A stretch of DNA of 64,000 bases from Hamadaea sp. (lineage in GTDB: Bacteria > Actinomycetota > Actinomycetes > Mycobacteriales > Micromonosporaceae). Position numbers and translations under genes: made by a program. Shown piece after piece: positions 54,693-62,439 of this stretch (the first letter of the stretch is position 1; every line of letters starts with the position of its first letter). The stretch is from NCBI RefSeq assembly GCF_013362815.1, contig NZ_JABFVK010000015.1, forward strand, positions 186,001 through 250,000, written 5' to 3'. The notes below the pieces were generated by a model that made no database searches, had not been told where the DNA came from, and worked only from the letters and a program-made list of their open reading frames with translations.

Positions 54693-56266
54693 GACAACCC
54701 TTCGTTCCATGGAAGCATGTATCGGTTGTACCAATCTTCGAAGTCCTGTCGTAGATGGTCCTCTTCCTCGATCTCCGCTTCCTCGACAAAGAACGGGCCC
54801 ATCTCACCGATGACCGGTGGCACGCCTTCATCGACCTGCCACTGCTCGGTAGCCATACGCTGTCGGCTTGCGATACCAGAGCCTGCGCCCGCCGCACCCG
54901 GACTTCCCATTGGGTAACCCATCATTCCCGGACTGCCGGTTGCACCTGAGCCGAGAGAGCGGCCTTGAGCGCCGAGTCCTCCAACCGAACCCGACGGCTG
55001 CCCTCCGAAAGGCAACAACCGACCGGTGGAGGATGTAGCAGGACTTGGAAGGATCCAGGCGCCGCCGTAGGGAGTCGTTGCAACAATGCCTGGCGGTACA
55101 GGCAGAGTAGAAGGGGGCGTTATGGGGGTGACCCCCACTGACCCCGTGCCGCCCGCGAGGGCCGGTCCTTCCGAAGGGCTAAAGCCTGGAAGCGGCGGAA
55201 CCGGCTTCGAGCTTGGGAGTGCCGACGTTGCCGCATGAGTTTTACCGCTTCGCGGCGACGTTGGCGTGCCCGAATTGGTCTCGTCGGAAATCACTCTTGT
55301 CGTACCGGGATCCTGGATGTTGTGATTCGCCGCCGCAGGCCAGTAGATTTGCGTACGCAGGTCGGCGACTGTCGAGTCCAACTCCTTCATCACCTGCCGA
55401 CCCTGCTTGTTGAGCGCCACCGCTGCCGGGTTCCAGTCGTTCGGCACGAAGTCGACGGTCACGGTCTGCCATCGGTCATGGATCGGTGCAATCTTCGTGC
55501 GCGCGGTGGCTATCGCCGAGACTATGCCGTCCAAGGTCTTGGCCGTGGTCTGAGCACAGAGTGCGTCCTGCCACACTGATTTGGCATGATCGTCAAGCTT
55601 GGTCTGAGCCTCTGCCGCGGTGATCGAGGCACTGGCCGGCCAGATGGCGGCTAGCTTCGGACGCAGCTCAAGGATGCGACGATAGTGGTTCTCCAGCGCG
55701 TGACCAAGCAAACGTAGCGCTGACACCTGGTTCCAGGCTTCGTTGAGGTCGTCCCGAAAGAGGATGTCCTTCATCCGCTGTACGTCGAACGCCCTTCCCC
55801 AAGCGATTTCGGTCGACTCCAACACTGTCGCTGATGGAAGTGGTGGCGGTGCGAGGTTGGAGGTCGCACCGTCCGCCAAGGCGGTCACCGATGATGACGT
55901 GGACTCGTCGGAGTATTCGCCCGAGCGGGTCATCGTCGAAGTCGCCAGTGCCGCGGCGACTCCATCCACCGAACGGTAGTTCTTGAGCACCTGCTCAACG
56001 GATGCCAGAAGGGCACGTGCGTTGGCGACATGCACATGCAGGTTGCCTACGTAGCGCGAGACCGCACCGGTGAAGGCGACATTGCTGGCTTTCACGTGTC
56101 CTTGGACGTCGAGGGCGGCGAACCCGGTTCCGAACCGGGCGCCGCAACCGACGCCGAGCGCAGCCCGTTCGCCGTCGGGCACTAGGCCGACGTCTACATC
56201 GGAGCTGAGCTTGGTGAACAAGTCGGTCACCGCTTGCAGGTTGATTGCGATTCCACGCACCGTCAT
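54689..56266 (-). CDS. Large ESX/PPE-like secreted substrate
   Basis: 525 residues. The N-terminal ~110 residues look like a WXG/PPE helical domain (TVRGIAINLQAVTDLFTKL ... GNLHVHVANARALLASVEQVL); a second helical part spans about 155-325; then a Pro/Gly/Ser-rich region (about 325-480) ends in a short tail with the motif EQWQVDEGVPPVIGEM, a C-terminal signature I associate with actinobacterial ESX substrates. No signal peptide. Directly followed by the mycosin-like gene. No ESX membrane components adjoin, so it may use the complex encoded at 9-13 kb. Confidence 0.65.
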   Translation of the reverse strand: MTVRGIAINLQAVTDLFTKLSSDVDVGLVPDGERAALGVGCGARFGTGFAALDVQGHVKASNVAFTGAVSRYVGNLHVHVANARALLASVEQVLKNYRSVDGVAAALATSTMTRSGEYSDESTSSSVTALADGATSNLAPPPLPSATVLESTEIAWGRAFDVQRMKDILFRDDLNEAWNQVSALRLLGHALENHYRRILELRPKLAAIWPASASITAAEAQTKLDDHAKSVWQDALCAQTTAKTLDGIVSAIATARTKIAPIHDRWQTVTVDFVPNDWNPAAVALNKQGRQVMKELDSTVADLRTQIYWPAAANHNIQDPGTTRVISDETNSGTPTSPRSGKTHAATSALPSSKPVPPLPGFSPSEGPALAGGTGSVGVTPITPPSTLPVPPGIVATTPYGGAWILPSPATSSTGRLLPFGGQPSGSVGGLGAQGRSLGSGATGSPGMMGYPMGSPGAAGAGSGIASRQRMATEQWQVDEGVPPVIGEMGPFFVEEAEIEEEDHLRQDFEDWYNRYMLPWNEGLS

Positions 56267-56404
56267 CGATTTCCCCCATCGCCGCAGGAGGCAGCGTAAA
56301 CCGCATACGGCATCGATGAAAGGCCCTGTGGATAACTACGAGTACTCAGCTGGTCACACAGGCCGCGCTGGACAGAACGGGCACCCGCCGGGATAGTGGC
56401 GCGC

Positions 56405-56929
56405 ATGACGGAGCCCTCGATCCAGCAGCCGACCGCGCCGCCTGCGGATATGCGTATTCCGATCTCTGACGCGTTGGTGATGCTCGGTGGCGTCATGATT
56501 CTGGGCTTCTCGTTCGGCCCCTTTGTGAGTTATCAGCCGGCCACTCGGAACAGCACGGCTCTGGATTATTCGGCGTGGGAGTGGATCGGGTTCCTGGCTC
56601 CGCTGACCTGGTTCGTCGTCGTTGGCGGCCTGCTGTTGCTGGCGCTTGGTCTGTCGCGGGCGCTCAATGGTGACCGGAGCCTGCTGACGTTCCGCACTAG
56701 TCAGCTTCAACTCGTCGTGGCGGCGTACGCGGTTAGCGTCCTCATCGGATATGCGCTGACGGAAAAGAGCTCGGAGACGACGTCCTCGGCGGAGTTCATG
56801 GGTGCCCGGCTTCAGGTCGGCGCGACTACCGTCGGCGAGTTCGGGTGGGGCGGCGTACTGATGTTGGTGGGGGCACTTGTCGCATTGGTGGGGGCGCTAC
56901 TCAACCTTATGAGGCGCGGCGAGGGCTGA
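56405..56929 (+). CDS. Four-helix membrane protein of unknown function
   Basis: 174 residues. Hydrophilic start, then four membrane helices (about 22-40, 60-80, 98-115, 145-165). The family is not recognised, but similar actinobacterial proteins of unknown role are common. Start at ATG 56405; an earlier GTG at 56396 would add three residues. It is divergent from the ESX-substrate gene (138 bases between) and followed by the CPA1 antiporter. Confidence 0.7.
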   Translation: MTEPSIQQPTAPPADMRIPISDALVMLGGVMILGFSFGPFVSYQPATRNSTALDYSAWEWIGFLAPLTWFVVVGGLLLLALGLSRALNGDRSLLTFRTSQLQLVVAAYAVSVLIGYALTEKSSETTSSAEFMGARLQVGATTVGEFGWGGVLMLVGALVALVGALLNLMRRGEG

Positions 56930-56987
56930 CGACTTCCCGATCGACACGCCGCCCGGCAGCCGTCTGGTTGCGTATTCGGGCGCGAGG

Positions 56988-58538
56988 ATGATCGGCGTGG
57001 ATCGTATCGAGCTGCTCATCCTCGCGGTCGGCGCGCTGGTCGTGGCGCTGCCGCTCGCGTCGAAGCTCGGTTTGCCGTATCCCGTGCTGCTGACCCTGGT
57101 CGGGGTTACTGCGGCGCTCATCCCCGGCGTACCGGAAATCGAGATCAATCCGAACTTCGTGCTCCCCTTCCTGTTACCTCCGCTGCTGTGGGCCGCCTCT
57201 ACGCGTACAAGTTGGGCTCATATTCGCGCGAACCTGCGGCCGATCTTGACGCTGGCGGTGGCGCTGGTCGCGGTGAGCGCGTTCGCGGTGGCTGCAGTGT
57301 TGTCGAGCCTGTTGCCGCAGGTGCCGTGGGCGATCGCGTTTGCGCTGGGCGCGGCTTGCGCGCCGCCTGACCCGGTGGCCGCGACCAGTGTGGCGGGGCA
57401 GCTGGGGTTGCCGCACCGGATGGTCGCGGTGATTGAGGGCGAGGGCCTGGGCAATGACGCGACTGCGCTGACGCTTTTCAATACGGCGCTGGCCGCGGCG
57501 GCCGTGGGCGGGACGATTTCGCTGGGGAGCGCGGGGCGCGAGTTTCTCGCGGCGTCGGTGCTGGGCATCGGGATGGGGCTGCTGTTGGCGCTGGTCGCAG
57601 GCAAGATTCTGGACTGGCTGACCGATCCGGTGCTGGCTGGCGCATTCACGGTCGTGCTTCCGTTCGCCGCCTATGCCGCGGGCGAGGAGATCGGCGGATC
57701 CGGGGTTCTCGCGGTGCTCGCGATGGGTCTAGTTTTGGGCGGAGCTTTCTACCACGTTCAGGACGCGGAGTCCCGGCTCGTGGGATCGGCGTTCTGGGCC
57801 ACGCTCGACCTGCTGCTCACGTCCATCGCCTTCATCCTGATCGGACTCGAGCTACGGCCGATCATCGAGGACGCCGGCTCCGACATCTGGCGGCAGATTC
57901 TGATCGGCCTCGGCGTCGCGGCCGTTCTCATTTTGGTACGCATGGTGTGGCTGGTCGCGTCCGGCCTGTTCGCCCACCGTTTCCTGCGTAGTACGGTGCC
58001 CGGCGATTGGCGGGAAGCGGTCATCCTCGGCTGGGCCGGCATGCGCGGAGTGGTGACGATCGCCGCCGCACTGTCGCTACCTGCCGCAACGCCGGAACGC
58101 GGAACGCTCATTCTGATCGCGTTCGTCGTCGTCATGGTGACCCTGATTTTGCCCGGCATTACGCTTCCGTGGCTGGTCAAGCGGGTTGGCGTCGCGACCG
58201 CCGATCCGGAGAGGGCGACTCGGGAAATCGCCGTACGCGTCGTCGGCGCGATGAACGAACGCATCACCGAGCTGCATGCTGACGGGGATCTCGATGACGA
58301 GGGCGCCGAGCGGTGGCGGCAACGCGTACGGCGCATCGTGGCCATGGTCAGTCCAAACCCTGAGACCGAGAGTCTTGTGGAGGAACGCGCTCAGTTTCGG
58401 CACATGCGCGCGGTGAACCTCGAACTCCACGCCGCCGCCCAGGCCGAGGCGCTGCGACTCCGAGCGGACGAGGGAATCGACCCGGCCGCGGATGACCGGA
58501 TCTTGCGCATCATCGACCGTCAGATCGCCACTACCTAA
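56988..58538 (+). CDS. CPA1 family Na+/H+ antiporter
   Basis: 516 residues; about twelve membrane helices then a ~120-residue cytoplasmic tail. Core motifs: PPDPVAATSV and GEGLGNDATALTLF (the ND pair of CPA1 transporters, with G in place of the more usual S), and GWAGMRGVVTIAAALSLP. It exports Na+ or K+ for H+. This is the second antiporter in the window, unrelated to NhaA. Confidence 0.92.
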   Translation: MIGVDRIELLILAVGALVVALPLASKLGLPYPVLLTLVGVTAALIPGVPEIEINPNFVLPFLLPPLLWAASTRTSWAHIRANLRPILTLAVALVAVSAFAVAAVLSSLLPQVPWAIAFALGAACAPPDPVAATSVAGQLGLPHRMVAVIEGEGLGNDATALTLFNTALAAAAVGGTISLGSAGREFLAASVLGIGMGLLLALVAGKILDWLTDPVLAGAFTVVLPFAAYAAGEEIGGSGVLAVLAMGLVLGGAFYHVQDAESRLVGSAFWATLDLLLTSIAFILIGLELRPIIEDAGSDIWRQILIGLGVAAVLILVRMVWLVASGLFAHRFLRSTVPGDWREAVILGWAGMRGVVTIAAALSLPAATPERGTLILIAFVVVMVTLILPGITLPWLVKRVGVATADPERATREIAVRVVGAMNERITELHADGDLDDEGAERWRQRVRRIVAMVSPNPETESLVEERAQFRHMRAVNLELHAAAQAEALRLRADEGIDPAADDRILRIIDRQIATT

Positions 58539-58542
58539 ACCA

Positions 58543-58560
58543 GTACTTGCTAGCAAGTAC
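58543..58560. promoter_or_regulatory. 18-bp perfect palindrome, operator-like
   Basis: gtacttgctagcaagtac equals its own reverse complement and begins 4 bases after the CPA1 antiporter stop. Symmetrical acttgc/gcaagt sites of this type are typical of TetR-family operators, but no TetR gene or promoter is next to it here. Confidence 0.5.
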
Positions 58561-58653
58561 ACGGACGGGTGGCTCACAAGACGGCCACTAGTGTGTCAAA
58601 GTAGTGGCGTGCGGCCTTCCGTCCAATTCCACAAATTGGGAAGTACGCACCCA

Positions 58654-58689
58654 GCTCTCCCGGTCCTGGTCTGCCAGAACCGGGAGAGC
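58654..58689. terminator. Hairpin terminator between the CPA1 and SRPBCC genes
   Basis: An 11-bp stem (gctctcccggt with accgggagagc), one mismatch, then ctgg/ccag closing on a tctg loop; followed by cctttgtt on the plus strand. It lies between convergent genes. Confidence 0.65.
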
Positions 58690-58914
58690 CCTTTGTTCCG
58701 GCTCGCCTTCGCGCGCCTGCCTCTCGCGCTGGGAGGCTTCGCGTGATCAGGTACCCCTGGTATGCGTCCGGCAGCCGATTCCGATGATCAAGTTCCCGCC
58801 ATCTGCGCGAACAGGGGTATTCGCGCATACGAGCGGTATTTGATCTAGAAACGCAGGCGAAAATCGCAGACCACGGGCACTCAACCGTGGGCTCGCCTTT
58901 TGTCCGAGCGCTGC

Positions 58915-59397
58915 TCAGAGCATTGATCGAACAGCCGCCAGCACCACGGGGTCCCCACAGCCCTTCCTGAACCCCGCGATCCGCCGATCGATGTCCCGCT
59001 GAAGCAGCCGCTGGCCGATCCATTCGGCGAGCGGCCGGATCAGCTTCGGGCGGCACCGGAAGTTGTATCGCCAAGTCGCGATCGCGTGGCCGGGTTCCTC
59101 GGCCGGGGCGAAGCGCCAGCCGCCGCCCATCATCTCGAAGAACCACGGCCCCTTGACCATCTTCATGCCGACGTTGCTCGGCGGGTTGTACGAGACATAT
59201 TCGCTGATCATCGTGAAGCCGTGTCGTGACCGAGTGAACGTCTGGACGCCCTTGGCCGGCTTGGTCGCGCCGTTGAGGAAGTGCTGTTCGCGTACGAACG
59301 GGTCCCAGCGGTAGCGGATCTGGCCCGTTGTCTGGGAGACCGCGTACGCGACGTCTGGTGGGACGGGGATGATGAGGGAGGCTACGACGACCGGCAC
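58915..59397 (-). CDS. SRPBCC (START-like) family protein
   Basis: 160 residues, GTG start. Helix-grip fold pattern: VVVASLIIPVPPDVAYAVSQ at the start, FTMISEYVSYNPPSNVGMKM in the middle, ATWRYNFRCRPKLIRPLAEW and a long C-terminal helix. Such proteins bind hydrophobic ligands or act in polyketide or quinone biology; the ligand is unknown here. Just downstream (11 bases) of the 59408-59773 gene in the same direction. Confidence 0.82.
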   Translation of the reverse strand: MPVVVASLIIPVPPDVAYAVSQTTGQIRYRWDPFVREQHFLNGATKPAKGVQTFTRSRHGFTMISEYVSYNPPSNVGMKMVKGPWFFEMMGGGWRFAPAEEPGHAIATWRYNFRCRPKLIRPLAEWIGQRLLQRDIDRRIAGFRKGCGDPVVLAAVRSML

Positions 59398-59407
59398 CTG
59401 CCTATCT

Positions 59408-59773
59408 TCACCTGTGAGTTATCGCCTCGGCGACCGGCGGGTGGCCGAAGACATCGTCAGCGCAGTCTTCGCAATACCCTTCGAAGCCCTCGGGGCCCAC
59501 GAAAGAAGTGCAGCCAGTCATGCGACAGATCTTGGCCGCGGGCTTCCCGATTACTCGCCAGAAGTTTCCTGGATCGGCTGAGTACACAGGAACTACCGAG
59601 AAGACAGGTTTTGGCCACCGTCGACGGTCTGGCTCCATGAGGTCGGCGAGCGCGATCCAGGCATCCTTACGTGTGAGGAAGAAGCCCAGCAGGACCGGAT
59701 CATCGTCGTTCGGCCACCTGGCCAGCGGACCTGGTCGGGCGTGGCCTTCAACTTGTTGAACGGCGCTATTCAC
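59408..59773 (-). CDS. Small zinc-ribbon-like protein of unknown function
   Basis: 121 residues, GTG start 2 bases after the stop of the preceding gene, so cotranscribed with it. Four Cys in the arrangement CRMTGC ... CEDC (about residues 84-105) suggest a zinc knuckle; the first 75 residues are a separate alpha/beta part (FFLTRKDAWIALADLMEP). I do not recognise the family. Its position at the tail of the defence island makes a nucleic acid-linked role possible. Confidence 0.6.
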   Translation of the reverse strand: MNSAVQQVEGHARPGPLARWPNDDDPVLLGFFLTRKDAWIALADLMEPDRRRWPKPVFSVVPVYSADPGNFWRVIGKPAAKICRMTGCTSFVGPEGFEGYCEDCADDVFGHPPVAEAITHR

Positions 59774-59775
59774 GG

Positions 59776-60591
59776 CTACACATTCGAGGAGCTGATCTGT
59801 TCAGCGGCCGCAGCGATCGCTTCTGGGGTGGGAAGATGCACGCTTCCAAATAGAGGAGCCTGCCCCAATCGGATGTGCTGAACAACGAACGTCGGCGATG
59901 CGCCGGCAAGAAGCGACTCCGCATGTGCCTTTCGACCGGTAGGGCCGTCGCGGAATTTGTCATTTCCGACATAGACCACAAGGGCCGTGTTCCCGCACCA
60001 AGCATCCACCCTGAACAAAGCGTCGGCAAGCGGATGAAGTCTGATGTCGAGACCCTGGCTACGGAGATTGGTCACAGTCCACAGCTCGCGCAGAAATGAG
60101 TAGTATGCGTTCCCGATTCGCCAACGGATCGCCTGCTCGATATCCGATCTTGGATGTCCGGACCGCTCAAGGCCTGCCTTCAGAGCTGCGACAGGGCTGC
60201 CGAGCATCGCAAATCCATCCGGATCATGGCGTGCATACTCACGGAAATCCTGCCAGCGTGGAATTTCTTCGGTGGCCTCCATCATGTGATGCAGCACGTG
60301 AGTAAACGCGAACTCTGGGTTCCAATTGACGACGCCAGAGACTGATTCCGCAATGCGGCGCTTGACCTCGCCGAGTGCGTGGTCGGTCGAGCGACAGGCA
60401 CGCTCGACCTCCTCGGGAACAACTTCGTAGATCTTTCGAGTAATGTGCCCTTCGACTACCGGAACGACCTGTCGATAGCGCGGATCGGCCTGCCATCGTC
60501 CAAGGACCCGCCGGGCACGTGGTGCACGACAGAAGAGGTCGACGACATCATCGGCTGTCGTAACCGGCGTCGGGGCGGCGCCAGTCGGCAT
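59776..60591 (-). CDS. Unknown protein in the defence island
   Basis: 271 residues, soluble. N-terminal two thirds helical (EGHITRKIYEVVPEEVERAC; AFTHVLHHMMEATEEIP). The C-terminal third (about 195-245) contains LFRVDAWCGNTALVVYVGN-DKFR and GRK, a strand-Asp / strand-Lys pattern that could be a degenerate PD-(D/E)xK nuclease core. No family recognised. Strong ribosome site (AGGAGCTCTCTCCC). It follows the cytosine methyltransferase gene by 132 bases in the same direction. It could be a restriction enzyme partner, but this is inference only. Confidence 0.65.
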   Translation of the reverse strand: MPTGAAPTPVTTADDVVDLFCRAPRARRVLGRWQADPRYRQVVPVVEGHITRKIYEVVPEEVERACRSTDHALGEVKRRIAESVSGVVNWNPEFAFTHVLHHMMEATEEIPRWQDFREYARHDPDGFAMLGSPVAALKAGLERSGHPRSDIEQAIRWRIGNAYYSFLRELWTVTNLRSQGLDIRLHPLADALFRVDAWCGNTALVVYVGNDKFRDGPTGRKAHAESLLAGASPTFVVQHIRLGQAPLFGSVHLPTPEAIAAAAEQISSSNV

Positions 60592-60723
60592 GGGAGAGAG
60601 CTCCTGAGGGGGTAGGAGTACTCCAAGCGGAGGTGATCTATCTCCGACTATGCCAAATGCTGTCGAGCCTCGCCGCTCGACTTATTCGTTCGTTGGGGTC
60701 CGTGTCGACTCATCGCGAAACGA

Positions 60724-61842
60724 TCAACTCTTACGCAGGTAGGGCTTTAGGTGATTGGCGATCGCGCGCGCCAACGCCGAGGGGACCGCGTTGCCAATCT
60801 GCTTCGCAATCTGGATCTTGGTCCCACACCAGAGGAAATCATCCGGAAAAGTCTGCAGCTTCGCTGCCTCGAGCAACGTGATCGGACGGTTCACGTTTGC
60901 CGGGTTCTCGCGCCCGATCCACTGCGGATGCAGGTACTGACCCTTCTCCGGCTTGTAGAACTCGGTTCGGATCGTGAGCGACGGCGCGTCCCAGCGCATG
61001 CGTCCCATGACGTCCGTTGTCCCGGTCTTCTTGCGTCGCCAGCAATCAGAGAGGAGGTGATCGGGAAGATTGAAGCGGCCGCCGCCCGGAGGAATGTGAT
61101 CGTATCGTTCCAACGATCGGGGGGTCGGGTTGCGTCCGATATGAAGATCGAGGCCCTTGAACTGTCCAGGAACGCGACGGCCGAAGAACTCGACCTCCGA
61201 GTCGGGAAGCTCGGTCGTCTGCGGCACGGTAGGCAGGCCCTCGATCGCATCTCGCACCGTCGCCCACGGCTGCAGATACACGCTGTCGAGGGTATCCCCG
61301 CGCGAGTGACTAGGCCCTGGCAGGTCGATCTTCCCGATCCGCGATCCGATCACGATCGTGCGGGTGCGTCGCTGCGGCGCGCCATAGTCGGCGGCAAGAA
61401 GGAGCTCGTGCGTGAGTTCATACTCCTCGAGTAGGCCGCCTGGAGATGACTCGGCGAGGAGGAGTTCGAACTCCGCAGAAGAGCGGAAGCGGTCGACGTT
61501 CTCGATGACGAAGACCTTCGGCCGCGCGTGTCGGACGAACCGGATGTACTCCTTCCACAGTTTGTTTCGTGGATCGTTCACATCGCGGCTTCCGAGGCCG
61601 GAGAAGCCCTGGCAGGGAGGGCCTCCGATGATGATCTCCGCGTCGGGAACATCTCCGTCGGGGATCTCTGCGATATCGCCCCAACGCATGTGATCTTCGC
61701 CGAAGTTCGCCGCATAGGTGCTTGCTGCGGCGAAATCCCACTCCACCGCCAAGATCGGCTCATACTCGCCAGCCGCGACAAACCCAGATGTCATCCCCCC
61801 ACACCCGGCAAACAAGTCGATCATGGAGATGGGCTTCGGCAT
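60724..61842 (-). CDS. DNA (cytosine-5-)-methyltransferase, DrmMII/Dcm-like
   Basis: 372 residues with all key motifs of C5 methyltransferases: I (DLFAGCGGMTSGF), IV (GGPPCQGFSGLG, catalytic Cys77), VI (VIENVDRF), VIII (QRRTRTIVIGSR) and X (QIGNAVPSALA). It methylates C5 of cytosine in a target sequence that cannot be read from the protein. Its start lies 10 bases after the vsr stop. Beside a DrmB-like gene it fits DrmMII of class 2 DISARM, where methylation marks host DNA. Confidence 0.94.
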   Translation of the reverse strand: MPKPISMIDLFAGCGGMTSGFVAAGEYEPILAVEWDFAAASTYAANFGEDHMRWGDIAEIPDGDVPDAEIIIGGPPCQGFSGLGSRDVNDPRNKLWKEYIRFVRHARPKVFVIENVDRFRSSAEFELLLAESSPGGLLEEYELTHELLLAADYGAPQRRTRTIVIGSRIGKIDLPGPSHSRGDTLDSVYLQPWATVRDAIEGLPTVPQTTELPDSEVEFFGRRVPGQFKGLDLHIGRNPTPRSLERYDHIPPGGGRFNLPDHLLSDCWRRKKTGTTDVMGRMRWDAPSLTIRTEFYKPEKGQYLHPQWIGRENPANVNRPITLLEAAKLQTFPDDFLWCGTKIQIAKQIGNAVPSALARAIANHLKPYLRKS

Positions 61843-61852
61843 ACGGAACAGA

Positions 61853-62335
61853 TTAGGCCAGATCCACGCCCGGGCGATGTACTCCGAGCGCCCAATTTCG
61901 CCGGCACACTTGTACGATCTCTGCGATGCCAGGTGCGGCTACCATGGGATCCTCATGCTCCCAAACTCTGATCGACACCCATCCGGCCGCCTCAAGGCGC
62001 CGATCCGTATCGACATCTCTTGACTGATTTCGCTCTATCTTCGCCTGCCAGAACTGGTCGTTGTTCTTCGGCCAGGTGGCGTGCCGAGGGCAACCGTGCC
62101 AGAAGCACCCATCGACGAAAACAGCCACCCTGGCCTTCGAGAAAACGATGTCGGCTTCTCTGCGGAGCTCGGGCAAGGGGCGCCGATGTACGCGAAATCT
62201 CATCCCGATCCGGTGAAGCTCGCGACGCAGCGCGACCTCAATTTCGGTGTTCCGCGAACGCTGGCGGCTCATCCTTGATCGGATTGCATCGGTAGTCGGC
62301 AAGCGCTCCGAGGTCGCGGCGCGGCTTCGAGTCAT
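61853..62335 (-). CDS. vsr: Very short patch repair endonuclease Vsr
   Basis: 160 residues. Vsr family: SRQRSRNTEIEVALRRELHRIGMRFRVH, catalytic Asp62 (EADIVF) and VFVDGCFWHGCPRHA with His80 and zinc-ligand-like Cys. Vsr nicks next to T in T:G mismatches that arise by deamination of 5-methylcytosine, so it naturally accompanies the neighbouring C5 methyltransferase. Transcribed just before the methyltransferase (10 bases apart). Confidence 0.93.
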   Translation of the reverse strand: MTRSRAATSERLPTTDAIRSRMSRQRSRNTEIEVALRRELHRIGMRFRVHRRPLPELRREADIVFSKARVAVFVDGCFWHGCPRHATWPKNNDQFWQAKIERNQSRDVDTDRRLEAAGWVSIRVWEHEDPMVAAPGIAEIVQVCRRNWALGVHRPGVDLA

Positions 62336-62439
62336 CGATGCGGTCCCTTCGGTCCGATTTGCGAATCATACTCCCGTCGGGGGCCTAGCTCTGCCGCAGT
62401 GTCACCGGGTGGAGCCTCGTCGTCTCCGCTCGATAGCTC

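Larger units (their letters stand above)
58539..58914. other. 376-bp intergenic region with palindrome and hairpins
   Basis: No convincing gene: a minus-strand frame (58574-59146) runs into the SRPBCC gene and lacks ribosome site and coding bias. The region holds an 18-bp perfect palindrome (58543-58560), an inverted repeat gccacta/tagtggc (58584-58608) and a terminator-like hairpin (58654-58689). Confidence 0.6.

Noticed and set aside
58574-59146. Minus-strand frame covering the intergenic region and part of the SRPBCC gene
   Set aside because: It overlaps the SRPBCC gene in another frame, crosses the hairpins, and its start lies inside that gene. I kept the region as non-coding.
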